NCBI GenBank assembly: GCA_018240785.1
Contig: JAFEFC010000004.1
Coordinates: 27,003 to 91,002, forward strand
DNA: 64,000 nt
DNA from: Pseudomonadota bacterium
GTDB taxonomy: Bacteria > Pseudomonadota > Gammaproteobacteria > Burkholderiales > Rhodocyclaceae
Reading direction: 5' to 3'
The notes beneath the pieces are model-generated. The model saw nothing but the letters and a program-made list of their open reading frames with translations. It ran no database searches and was not told the origin of the DNA. Below are positions 49,362-57,066 of the stretch, piece by piece (the first letter of the stretch is position 1; each line of letters opens with the position of its first letter). The position numbers and the translations under genes were made by a program.

Positions 49362-49955
49362 TCATGCGGACAGCCGCTGCAGGGTGGCCGCCCAGGCCTG
49401 GTCCAGGGGGCTGGCGTTGCGCTGCAGCTTGGCCAGCAGGCTGGCGCCCAGCCACATCTGGTAAAGCATGCGCGCGCTCGCATCGGCATCGAGCTGCGGC
49501 AGGGTGGCGTCGGCGACGCCGGCGGCGATGCAGCCAGCCAGCCGTCCGATGATGCGCTCGGTACCATCGCGCAGCGTCACCCGCATCGCCTCCGACAGGT
49601 CGGCGACTTCGGCACCCAGCTTCACCACCAGGCATTTCTGCTCGTCGCCTTCTTCCGCCTGCGTCGCCCGCCACTGCTGGAAATAGCGCAACAGGCGCTC
49701 GCGAGCAGTCAGGCCCGGCGCCTCAAGGAGGGCGTCGAGCTGGCGCAGGTAGCTGTCGAAATAGTCCTCCAGCAGCGCCTGACCGAAGCGTTCCTTGGAC
49801 TTGAAGTAGTGATAGAACGAGCCCTTGGGCACCTCGGACGCCTGCAGCAGCTCGTTCAGGCCGACGCACGAAAAGCCCTTCGCCGCGATGATGCGGTTGC
49901 CGGTGTCGAGGATGTGCTGGCGGGTATCGGCGTGGCGGGAGCTCATGCTTGGCAT
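49362..49955 (-). CDS. nemR: TetR-family repressor, NemR-like electrophile and chlorine sensor
   Basis: This 197-residue repressor has an N-terminal helix-turn-helix (GLNELLQASEVPKGSFYHYFKSKE, residues about 32-55) nearly identical to that of E. coli NemR. The sensor segment KCLVVKLGAEVADLSEAMR (about 107-125) aligns with the NemR segment that holds its redox cysteine, Cys106; here it is Cys108. A lysine at about 176 (ASLLAKLQRN) matches the lysine with which that cysteine forms a reversible bond. The downstream genes encode a YqhD-like reductase and an old yellow enzyme, the classic NemR targets. Operators lie before its own start and before the reductase. The start may also be the ATG at 49946. 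Confidence 0.88.
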   Translation of the reverse strand: MPSMSSRHADTRQHILDTGNRIIAAKGFSCVGLNELLQASEVPKGSFYHYFKSKERFGQALLEDYFDSYLRQLDALLEAPGLTARERLLRYFQQWRATQAEEGDEQKCLVVKLGAEVADLSEAMRVTLRDGTERIIGRLAGCIAAGVADATLPQLDADASARMLYQMWLGASLLAKLQRNASPLDQAWAATLQRLSA

Positions 49956-49966
49956 TCTAGGTGCAA

Positions 49967-49983
49967 TTAGACCAGTCGTCTAG
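49967..49983. promoter_or_regulatory. NemR-like operator upstream of the regulator gene
   Basis: TTAGAC-cagtc-GTCTAG lies 11 bases upstream of the nemR start and differs from the operator before the YqhD-like gene at only three positions. Its place over the expected promoter suggests autoregulation. Confidence 0.8.
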
Positions 49984-50048
49984 AGCCGAGGCGTTGGCGC
50001 GGGCAAAGGGGTTGAGTTCGATGAGCGCCATTGCCTCTTGCTGGCGTG

Positions 50049-50076
50049 GCGGCGTCGCGATGCATCGCGACGCCGC
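50049..50076. repeat. Perfect 28-base palindrome
   Basis: The sequence gcggcgtcgcgatg followed directly by its exact reverse complement spans 50049-50076 with no central spacer. It lies in the 169-base spacer between nemR and the phosphomannomutase gene, 49 bases beyond the latter's stop. It could form a hairpin at the 3' end of that mRNA or be a protein-binding site. Confidence 0.9.
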
Positions 50077-50124
50077 AGGCCGGTGACCCCTGAAGGGAGG
50101 GCGTCGGTCCAGCGGCGAACGGTG

Positions 50125-51522
50125 TCAGAACGGCAACACCAGCCCCGGCCATACGCCGTCGATGGCGGCGCGGAAGGCGGCCTGGATGCGGGCCAGCGCA
50201 GCCGCATCGTCCGCCTCGAAGCGCAGCACGACGACCGGCGTGGTGTTCGACGGGCGCGCCAGGCCGAAGCCGTCGGCGTATTCCACGCGCACGCCGTCGA
50301 TGGTGATTGTCTCCATCGCGCCGTCGAAGCGCGCGGCTTCCTTCAGCCGCTTCACCAGTTCGAAGGGTTCGCCCTCGGCCATCTTGAGGTTCAGTTCCGG
50401 CGTGCTCACCGCGTTGGGCAGCGCCTTCAGCGCGGCGTTGGCGTCGGCGCGGGCGGACAGGATCTCCAGCAGGCGCGCGCCGGCGTACAGGCCGTCGTCG
50501 AACCCGTACCAGCGCTCCTTGAAGAACATGTGGCCGCTCATCTCGCCGGCCAGCGGCGCTCCCGTTTCCTTGAGCTTGGCCTTCACCAGCGCATGGCCGG
50601 TGTTCCACATCGTCGGCCGGCCGCCGCGGGCGCGGATCCAGGGCGCGAGGCTGCGGGTGCATTTGACGTCGAAGATGATCTCGCCGCCCGGCACGCGCGA
50701 CAGCACGTCCTCGGCGAACAGCATCAACTGGCGGTCGGGGTAGATGATCTCGCCGTCCTTGGTGACCACGCCAAGGCGGTCGCCGTCGCCGTCGAAGGCC
50801 AGGCCCAGCTCGGCATCGGTGTCGCGCAGCGCGCGGATCACGTCCTGCAGGTTCTCGGGCTTGGACGGATCGGGGTGGTGGTTGGGGAAGCTGCCATCGA
50901 CTTCGCAGAACAGTTCCACGACCTCGCAACCCAGGCGGCGGAACAGTTCTGGGGCGATGCCGCCGGCGACGCCGTTGCCGCAGTCGACGACGATCTTCAG
51001 CGGCCGTGCCAGCTTCACGTCGCTGGCGACGCGGTCCACGTAGGCGGCGGCGACCTCGGCCTGGCGCAGTGCGCCCGGCGCGGCGGCGCGTACAAGCTCG
51101 TCGTCGGCGATGCGCCGGCGCAGCGACTGGATCATGTCGCCATACAGCGTCTGGCCGCCGAGCACCATCTTGAGGCCGTTGTAGTCGGGCGGATTGTGGC
51201 TGCCGGTGACCGACACGCAGGAGTCGCAGCCGAGCTGGTAAGCGGCAAAATAGGTGAGCGGGGTGGGCACGCAGCCGATGTCGATGACGTCGACACCGGC
51301 GGCGCGGATGCCGTCGGCCAGCGCGCCGGCGAGCGCCGGACCGGACAGGCGGCCATCGCGGCCGACCGCGATCGTCTTCTGGCTGCGCGCCACGGCCTCG
51401 GAGCCGAGCGCATGGCCGATCGCGCGCACCGCGTCGGGGGTGAGCACGGTATCGACGATGCCGCGGATGTCATAGGCCTTGAAGATTTCAGGGGCGGGCG
51501 GGGCGTGCAGGTGTTGGGTCAT
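50125..51522 (-). CDS. Phosphomannomutase / phosphoglucomutase (AlgC/ManB type)
   Basis: This 465-residue enzyme interconverts 1- and 6-phosphates of mannose and glucose, feeding lipopolysaccharide and exopolysaccharide synthesis. The phosphoserine is in CVSVTGSHNPPDYNGLKMV near residue 108, the magnesium loop is LAFDGDGDRLGVVTKDGEI near residue 243, the sugar-binding loop is GEMSGHMFFKERWYGFDDG near residue 325, and the phosphate-binding loop is RPSNTTPVVVLRFEA near residue 430. All four domains are present. The ATG at 51522 (MTQHLHAPPAPEIFKAYDIRG) is preferred over one 33 bases upstream. It is followed by a perfect palindrome. Confidence 0.93.
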   Translation of the reverse strand: MTQHLHAPPAPEIFKAYDIRGIVDTVLTPDAVRAIGHALGSEAVARSQKTIAVGRDGRLSGPALAGALADGIRAAGVDVIDIGCVPTPLTYFAAYQLGCDSCVSVTGSHNPPDYNGLKMVLGGQTLYGDMIQSLRRRIADDELVRAAAPGALRQAEVAAAYVDRVASDVKLARPLKIVVDCGNGVAGGIAPELFRRLGCEVVELFCEVDGSFPNHHPDPSKPENLQDVIRALRDTDAELGLAFDGDGDRLGVVTKDGEIIYPDRQLMLFAEDVLSRVPGGEIIFDVKCTRSLAPWIRARGGRPTMWNTGHALVKAKLKETGAPLAGEMSGHMFFKERWYGFDDGLYAGARLLEILSARADANAALKALPNAVSTPELNLKMAEGEPFELVKRLKEAARFDGAMETITIDGVRVEYADGFGLARPSNTTPVVVLRFEADDAAALARIQAAFRAAIDGVWPGLVLPF

Positions 51523-51598
51523 GTCGGGATCCGGATGGAGCGGGTGATCTGTCACGAAAGTCGGGGCTTCTCGTTGCGATGCGGCGCGCGCGAGTATG

Positions 51599-52576
51599 TC
51601 ACGGCCCGCTGACGCGCTTCGTGTCGAAGTGCTTCATCAGCCTTGCGGCGAGCCAGTCCTGGTTCCCCGGCCAGGGGCCGACCAGAAAACCGACGTGTCC
51701 GCCCTCGGCGGAGCGTTCGAACGCCATCGCGGGCGACAGCTCGTCGGCCGCAGGCAACGCAGCCGGCGGCACGAAGCTGTCATTGGCGGCATTGAGCAGC
51801 AAGGTGGGGCAGGTGATCGCGCCCAGCCATGGCTTGCTGGAGGCGCGGCGCCAGTAGTCGTCGGCGCCGGCAAAGCCGTGAACCGGCGCAGTATAGGCGT
51901 CGTCGAATTCGTACAGGTTGCGTGCGCGACGGATGCGCTGCGCGTCGAACAGGCCGGGATGGCGCTCGCACTTTGCCAGCGCCTTGCGCTTCAGTGTGTC
52001 GAGAAAGTGCAGCGTGTAGAGACGGTTGAAGCCGCGGCCCAGGGCGTGGCCGGAGATCGTCAGGTCGAGCGGCGGGCACACCGCGGCGGCGGCCTGCAGC
52101 AGCGAGCCGGCCTGCGCGCCGCCCTCGCCCAGCCACTTCAGCAGCGCATTGCCGCCCAGCGACACGCCGGCGGCGAACAATGGCGCGTCGCCGGCGATGC
52201 ACCGCAGGCGGCGCAGGATCCAGTCGATCTCGTCACTGTCGCCCGAGTGATAGGCGCGCGCCAGCCGGTTCGGCGTGCCGGAGCAGCCGCGGAAGTGCGG
52301 TACCACGCCGCGCCAGCCGCGCTCGCTGGCCGCCCGCATCAGCGTGCGCGCGTAGTGAGAGCGGCTGGAGCCTTCCAGACCGTGGAACAGCACCACCAGC
52401 GGCGCATCGTCGCGCCCGCCGGGCGCCCAGTCGAGGTCGATGAAATCGCCGTCCGGCGTGTCCCAGCGCTCGCGACGGTAGGCGGGCAGCGCACCCTTGC
52501 GCGCCAGCGGCCATATCGTCTGCAGATGGCTGCCGGGCAGCCACCAGGGGGCGCGGTAGGCGGACGGCCGGTTCAT
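51599..52576 (-). CDS. Alpha/beta-fold hydrolase, YheT family
   Basis: This 325-residue cytoplasmic protein is an AB-hydrolase-4 family member like E. coli YheT. The oxyanion loop is VVLFHGLEGSSRSHYARTL near residue 60. The nucleophile serine is in FAAGVSLGGNALLKWLGE near residue 137, the acid in LLLNAANDSFVPP near 265 and the histidine in SAEGGHVGFLVGP near 293. The N-terminus PWWLPGSHLQTIWP is diagnostic. The natural substrate is not known. It stands between phosphomannomutase and the zinc-finger gene on the same strand, with a terminator upstream at 52651-52679. Confidence 0.9.
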   Translation of the reverse strand: MNRPSAYRAPWWLPGSHLQTIWPLARKGALPAYRRERWDTPDGDFIDLDWAPGGRDDAPLVVLFHGLEGSSRSHYARTLMRAASERGWRGVVPHFRGCSGTPNRLARAYHSGDSDEIDWILRRLRCIAGDAPLFAAGVSLGGNALLKWLGEGGAQAGSLLQAAAAVCPPLDLTISGHALGRGFNRLYTLHFLDTLKRKALAKCERHPGLFDAQRIRRARNLYEFDDAYTAPVHGFAGADDYWRRASSKPWLGAITCPTLLLNAANDSFVPPAALPAADELSPAMAFERSAEGGHVGFLVGPWPGNQDWLAARLMKHFDTKRVSGP

Positions 52577-52650
52577 CGGTGGCGGGCGTGGAGATCTTGG
52601 CCGAGGAAGGATTGAGCGGAGGAAGGATTGCGCAGCGGGACGGTCGCGTC

Positions 52651-52679
52651 AAAAGGAAACGGGGGCGTGACGCCCCCGT
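52651..52679 (-). terminator. Rho-independent terminator after the zinc-finger gene
   Basis: A perfect nine-pair stem acgggggcg/cgcccccgt with a three-base loop is followed on the minus strand by TTTCCTTTT. It ends the ilvE-zinc-finger transcript, 30 bases beyond the latter's stop. Confidence 0.85.
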
Positions 52680-52709
52680 GCCTGATCCACCTTCAGCGTT
52701 CCGCCAGGC

Positions 52710-52910
52710 TCAGTGATGGCCCTTCGGGCGCTCGCCGGCAAAAACGTAGTGCGCGCTGCAATACGGGCACACCACCTCGCCCGTCTTCAGTACATCGAGG
52801 AACACACGCGGGTGCCGCGCCCACAGCGGCGCGCCGGGCGGCGGGCAGTGAAGCGGCAGATCCTTGGCGTGGATCACGACGGCCTGCGTCTTGTCGGTGT
52901 TCTCAACCAT
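52710..52910 (-). CDS. Small zinc-finger domain protein
   Basis: This 66-residue protein has the pattern of the CHCC zinc-finger family: HCPPPGAPLW near residue 21, HPRVFLDV near residue 33 and the pair CPYCSAHYVF near residue 48, giving one His and three Cys ligands. Related proteins include a subunit associated with mitochondrial complex I (NDUFS6-like) and many bacterial small proteins of unknown role. The gene lies 20 bases after ilvE on the same strand and is followed by a good terminator, so the two form a unit. Confidence 0.88.
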   Translation of the reverse strand: MVENTDKTQAVVIHAKDLPLHCPPPGAPLWARHPRVFLDVLKTGEVVCPYCSAHYVFAGERPKGHH

Positions 52911-52930
52911 GGTGGTGTTCCCCTCGGGTC

Positions 52931-53851
52931 TCAGATGTAAGCGAGCCAGTTGTCATATTCCGGCGCCTTGCCGCCGACCACGTCGAAGAAGCGCGCCTGG
53001 ATCTTCGCCGTGACCGGGCCGCGCTTGCCCTCGCCGATCTTGCGGTCGTCGAGTTCGCGGATCGGCGTGACTTCGGCGGCGGTGCCGGTGAAGAAGGCCT
53101 CGTCGGCGAGGTAGATGTCGTCGCGGGTCAGGCGCTTGGTGGTGACGTCGTAGCCGAGTTCGCGCGCGATGGCGTGGATCGAGTCGCGGGTGATGCCGGT
53201 CAGCGCCGAGGCGATCTCGGGTTCGTAGATCTTGCCGTCGCGCACGATGAAGAGGTTCTCGCCCGCGCCCTCGGCGACGAAGCCCTGGTTGTCGAGCAGC
53301 AGCGCTTCGTCGTAGCCCTGGCGGGTGACTTCGAGGTTGGCGAGGATGGAGTTCGGGTAGGTGCCCGACAGCTTGGCGCGCGGCATCGTCGAGTTGACGT
53401 GGTGCCGGGTGTAGGACGACACCTTCACGCGGATGCCCTTTTCCAGGCCTTCCTCGCCGAGGTAGGCGCCCCAGGGCCAGGCGGCGATGATGACGTGCAC
53501 CTTGGCGCCGATGGTGGAGATCCCCATCTTTTCCGAGCCGTAGAAGGCGAGCGGGCGCAGGTAGCAGGATTCCAGCTTGTTGGCGCGCACGACTTCCTTC
53601 TGCGCCTCCATGAGTTCATCCTTCGAGTACGGGATGTCCATCATGTAGATCTTCGCCGAGTTCATCAGCCGCTGGGTGTGCTCGGCGAGACGGAAGATGG
53701 CGGTGCCCTTGGCCGTGTTGTACGCGCGGACGCCCTCGAATACGGCCAGGCCGTAGTGCAGGGAATGGGTCAGGACGTGCGTGGTCGCCTCGCGCCACGG
53801 AACGAGCTTTCCGTCTTGCCAGATGAAACCGTCGCGGTCAGCCATGGACAT
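52931..53851 (-). CDS. ilvE: Branched-chain amino acid aminotransferase
   Basis: IlvE exchanges amino groups between glutamate and the branched-chain 2-oxo acids, the last step of leucine, isoleucine and valine synthesis. The 306-residue enzyme is a fold-type IV PLP protein with the catalytic lysine at about residue 160 (MPRAKLSGTYPNSILAN). It also has HSLHYGLAVFEGVRAY near residue 30 and GFVAEGAGENLFIVRDG near residue 190. Length is normal. ATGs at 53851 and 53845 are both possible; the first has gttggag upstream at a suitable distance. The zinc-finger gene follows after 20 bases. Confidence 0.95.
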   Translation of the reverse strand: MSMADRDGFIWQDGKLVPWREATTHVLTHSLHYGLAVFEGVRAYNTAKGTAIFRLAEHTQRLMNSAKIYMMDIPYSKDELMEAQKEVVRANKLESCYLRPLAFYGSEKMGISTIGAKVHVIIAAWPWGAYLGEEGLEKGIRVKVSSYTRHHVNSTMPRAKLSGTYPNSILANLEVTRQGYDEALLLDNQGFVAEGAGENLFIVRDGKIYEPEIASALTGITRDSIHAIARELGYDVTTKRLTRDDIYLADEAFFTGTAAEVTPIRELDDRKIGEGKRGPVTAKIQARFFDVVGGKAPEYDNWLAYI

Positions 53852-54022
53852 GATTCGGATCTCCAACTCGAGAAATGTATGAAACGGCCCGGCCAGCCCG
53901 GGCAGAACTTTCAGATTCTAGCGCAAAGGAGGGCCGTTAATGCGCCCGACTCGCGTGCCGGCAGCCTTGATCCGGCTTTTGGCGCGGTAGAATTCGGGCT
54001 CGTCGCCGATGGAGCCCCTTGC

Positions 54023-54475
54023 ATGGACCGAAGCTGGAAACCGAACGTCACCGTTGCCGCCGTCATCGAGCGTGACGGGCGCTTCCTGCTCGTGGAAGAG
54101 GAAACCCCGGAGGGCCTGCGCTTCAATCAGCCCGCCGGGCACCTCGAAGAGGGCGAATCGCTGCTCGAGGCCAGCGTGCGCGAGGCGCTGGAAGAAACCG
54201 CGCACCACTTCGTGCCCGAATATCTTGTCGGCATCTACCAGTGGCCGCGGCCGCAGGGCGACATCACGTATCTGCGCTTTGCCTTCGGTGGCCAGGTCAC
54301 CGGCGAGGAAAGCGGTCGGGCGCTCGATGCGGGCATCGTGCGCCCGCTGTGGATGACGCGCGACGAACTCGTCGCCACCCGCGAGCGCCACCGCAGCCCG
54401 CTCATCCTGCAGTGCGTGGACGACTGGATCGCCGGGCGGCGCTACCCGCTCGAGCTGCTCCGGCATTACGCCTGA
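54023..54475 (+). CDS. NUDIX hydrolase, NudJ-like
   Basis: This 150-residue enzyme is similar to the E. coli phosphatase NudJ, which hydrolyses thiamine pyrophosphate precursors and nucleoside di- and triphosphates. The N-terminus KPNVTVAAVIERDGRFLLVEEET is close to NudJ. The NUDIX box is GHLEEGESLLEASVREALEETAHH: the glutamates are all present but the last Gly of the box is Ala. The C-terminal RSPLILQCVDDWIAGRRYPLELL is also NudJ-like. In E. coli nudJ stands directly before mnmA; here one unknown gene separates them. The ATG at 54023 is the natural start. Confidence 0.88.
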   Translation: MDRSWKPNVTVAAVIERDGRFLLVEEETPEGLRFNQPAGHLEEGESLLEASVREALEETAHHFVPEYLVGIYQWPRPQGDITYLRFAFGGQVTGEESGRALDAGIVRPLWMTRDELVATRERHRSPLILQCVDDWIAGRRYPLELLRHYA

Positions 54476-54488
54476 GCGGGCCGGGCCG

Positions 54489-55304
54489 ATGCGTCGTCTG
54501 CTGGCGGTGGTGATGCTGTGTTTGTTGGCGTCGGCCGCGTTTGCCGCGCCGCGTGCGCCTGCGCGGCCCGTCGTGGCGCTGGCCAAGGCGCAGCCCGGGG
54601 GGCATCCGGCGACGACGCGGGCGCCTGCGCCCGAGCCCATGGTCGATGATACTTTCCGCATCTGCTTCAATTACGGCTGCATGACCGAGCAGGACGTGTC
54701 GGTCCCGGGCGGAACGCTGGACACCCTGCGCCAGTGGCTGGCGTCGGCGCCCGATGCCGCCGCCGAGCGCGCCGTGCTCGCGCAGGCGGTGGGCATGCTG
54801 CTGGCCGAGGCGGGCCGGCAGACGCCGGTGGCGGCGGATCGCGGCGGCAATTTCCTCGACCAGGAAGTCGAGGGGCGCATGGACTGCATCGATCACTCCA
54901 CCTCCACCACCCGCATCTTGCGGATGATCGAGGCCCACGGCTGGTTGCGCTTCCACCAGGTGCTGGAGCCTGCGCGCCGCACCCGGCTGATCATGCAGCA
55001 CTTTGGCGCGGTGGTGGAGGAGGTCGCGCCGCGCCGGCCCGCGCCCGAGCATGCGCGGCCGGCTGCCGTGCCGGACTACATGGCGGTGATGCTCGCGCAG
55101 TGCGACTGCGCCGAGGTGATGAACGACGTCCGGCGGCCGGATACGTCCGCCGATGGTACGCAAGAATCTGCCGGTCGGCCGGCCGACGACGCGGACGCCG
55201 GCAACCGATACGTGGTCGACAGCTGGTTCGTCGACAATGGCGAAGCGGCCATCGTGCTGCCGCTTGCGGAATGGCTAGAGGGAGGTGGACCGAATGTCCA
55301 GTAA
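54489..55304 (+). CDS. Secreted protein of unknown function
   Basis: I do not recognise a characterised family for this 271-residue protein. It has a signal peptide ([19 protein letters not shown]) and then a Pro/Ala-rich stretch to about residue 50. The mature part contains six cysteines, in [11 protein letters not shown] near residue 58, [10 protein letters not shown] near residue 137 and AQCDCAEVM near residue 205, so disulfides or a metal site in the periplasm are likely. A conserved-looking core covers residues 55-170. The gene follows nudJ by 13 bases and overlaps the mnmA start region by 11 bases, so it is in the same operon. Confidence 0.8.
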   Translation: MRRLLAVVMLCLLASAAFAAPRAPARPVVALAKAQPGGHPATTRAPAPEPMVDDTFRICFNYGCMTEQDVSVPGGTLDTLRQWLASAPDAAAERAVLAQAVGMLLAEAGRQTPVAADRGGNFLDQEVEGRMDCIDHSTSTTRILRMIEAHGWLRFHQVLEPARRTRLIMQHFGAVVEEVAPRRPAPEHARPAAVPDYMAVMLAQCDCAEVMNDVRRPDTSADGTQESAGRPADDADAGNRYVVDSWFVDNGEAAIVLPLAEWLEGGGPNVQ

Positions 55305-56418
55305 GCAGGATCCGAACGGGATGAAAGTGGTTGTCGGCATGTCCGGCGGAGTGGATTCGTCGGTGACCGCGTTGCTGTTGAAGCAGCAGGGCTTTGATGT
55401 GACCGGCCTGTTCATGAAGAACTGGGAGGACGACGACGACGACGAGTACTGCTCGACGCGCCAGGACCTGGTCGATGTGGCCTCGGTATGCGACGTGATC
55501 GGCATCGACCTCGAGGTGGTGAACTTCAGTGCCGAGTACAAGGACCGGGTGTTCGCCGACTTCCTGCGCGAATACGAGGCGGGCCGCACGCCCAACCCCG
55601 ACATCCTGTGCAACTCCGAGATCAAGTTCCGCTGCTTCCTCGACCACGCCATGCAACTGGGCGCCGAGCGCATCGCCACCGGCCACTACGCCCAGGTGCG
55701 CCAATGGAACAACGACGGCCGCACCGAATATCAGTTGCTGAAGGCCGAGGACGGCACCAAGGACCAGAGCTACTTCCTGTACCGCCTCAACCAGGAACAA
55801 CTGGCGAAGACGATGTTCCCGCTGGGCACACTGTACAAGCGCGAGGTGCGCAAGATCGCCGAGCAGGCCGGGCTGCACGTGGCGACGAAGAAGGATTCCA
55901 CCGGGATCTGCTTCATCGGCGAACGTCCGTTCCGCGAATTCCTGATGCGCTACCTGCCGACCAAGCCGGGCGAGATCCGCGCGCTCGACGACGACCGCGT
56001 GCTGGGCGAGCACCAGGGCCTGATGTACCACACCATCGGCCAGCGCAAGGGCCTGCACATCGGCGGCATCAAGGGTAACCAGGACGACGCCGGCGAGCAC
56101 GACGCCTGGTACGTGGCGAAGAAGGACGTGAAGGCCAACGTGCTGTACGTGGTGCAGGGCCACGACCACCCGGCGCTGCTGAGGGATCGCCTGGTCGCCA
56201 CCGACCTCAACTGGATCGCCGGCCGCGACCCGCACACGCACTGGGTGTACACCGCCAAGCCGCGCTACCGCACGCCCGACATGCCGTGCGAGATCGATGT
56301 CATTGCCGACGGCCGCGCCGAGATCGCCTTCGCGCAGCCGCAATGGGCGCTGACCCCGGGCCAGAGCGTGGTGGTGTATGAATCGAAGGTCTGCCTGGGC
56401 GGCGGCGTGATCGTCTGA
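55294..56418 (+). CDS. mnmA: tRNA-specific 2-thiouridylase MnmA
   Basis: MnmA adds sulfur to uridine 34 of Lys, Glu and Gln tRNAs. The 374-residue enzyme has the PP-loop [20 protein letters not shown] near residue 12. The two catalytic cysteines are in [12 protein letters not shown] (about residue 107) and [16 protein letters not shown] (about 207). The tRNA-binding segments [10 protein letters not shown] and [13 protein letters not shown] are also clear. Length is normal. The ATG at 55294 has ggaggtgg eight bases upstream and is preferred over a GTG nine bases earlier. It overlaps the upstream unknown gene by 11 bases. Confidence 0.96.
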   Translation: MSSKQDPNGMKVVVGMSGGVDSSVTALLLKQQGFDVTGLFMKNWEDDDDDEYCSTRQDLVDVASVCDVIGIDLEVVNFSAEYKDRVFADFLREYEAGRTPNPDILCNSEIKFRCFLDHAMQLGAERIATGHYAQVRQWNNDGRTEYQLLKAEDGTKDQSYFLYRLNQEQLAKTMFPLGTLYKREVRKIAEQAGLHVATKKDSTGICFIGERPFREFLMRYLPTKPGEIRALDDDRVLGEHQGLMYHTIGQRKGLHIGGIKGNQDDAGEHDAWYVAKKDVKANVLYVVQGHDHPALLRDRLVATDLNWIAGRDPHTHWVYTAKPRYRTPDMPCEIDVIADGRAEIAFAQPQWALTPGQSVVVYESKVCLGGGVIV

Positions 56419-56423
56419 GCGAC

Positions 56424-56876
56424 ATGCACATCTGGGTCGATGCCGACGCCTGCCCCGGCGTCATCAAGGACATTCTGTTCCGTGCCTCCGCGCGCACCGG
56501 ACGTTCGCTCACGCTGGTCGCGAACCAGTATCTGCGCGTGCCCGCCTCGGCCCACGTCAGGATGATCCAGGTGCCCGGTGGCTTCGACGAAGCGGACAAG
56601 TACATCGCTGCCCACGTCCAGGCGGGCGATCTCGTCATCACCGCCGACATCCCGCTCGCCGCCGACGTCGTTGCGCGCGACGCCCATGCGCTGTCGCCCA
56701 AGGGCGAGCTCTTCGGCAAGGAGAACATCCGCGAGCTGCTCGACATGCGCAACTTCATGGACACGTTGCGCAACACCGGTGTCGATACCGGCGGACCGGC
56801 GCCGTTCAGCGCCGCCGACCGGCAGGCCTTCGCCAACCGGCTCGACCGGCTGCTGCAGTCGTCGGCGCGCGGCTGA
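56424..56876 (+). CDS. YaiI/YqxD family protein (DUF188, UPF0178)
   Basis: This 150-residue cytoplasmic protein is a clear UPF0178/DUF188 member. It has the N-terminal MHIWVDADACPGVIKDILFRAS, the central VPGGFDEADKYIAAHVQAGDLVITADIPLAADVV and the RDAHALSPKGELFGKENIRELL segment. The fold is PIN-like, with conserved acidic residues (Asp6, Asp8 and the TADIPLA Asp), so nuclease activity is possible, but no function is established. It lies five bases after mnmA and is probably the last gene of that operon. Confidence 0.92.
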   Translation: MHIWVDADACPGVIKDILFRASARTGRSLTLVANQYLRVPASAHVRMIQVPGGFDEADKYIAAHVQAGDLVITADIPLAADVVARDAHALSPKGELFGKENIRELLDMRNFMDTLRNTGVDTGGPAPFSAADRQAFANRLDRLLQSSARG

Positions 56877-56979
56877 GCAGCGGCGGCCGAGCATCAGTCG
56901 GCGGCCGGTCACAGACTCGCCGGGCATTGTGCGCCCGAGGCGGGAGCAGGATCGAACGCCGCCGGCAAGGCGCCGAATC

Positions 56980-56996
56980 TTTACGACATTTTTACG
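56980..56996 (+). promoter_or_regulatory. KdpE-box-like sequence upstream of the short kdpD
   Basis: TTTA-cgacat-TTTTACG has the same two half-elements and the same six-base spacing as the E. coli KdpE site before kdpFABC as I recall it (TTTA-N6-TTTTACA). It lies 71 bases before the kinase gene in an otherwise GC-rich region. Binding by the KdpE encoded downstream would mean autoregulation. Confidence 0.45.
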
Positions 56997-57066
56997 CGTC
57001 GGTTGCCAGAATGGCAGCGTACCTGGACGGGTTACCCTCTTCCCTCCCCGTCGTCGGAAACGCCAG

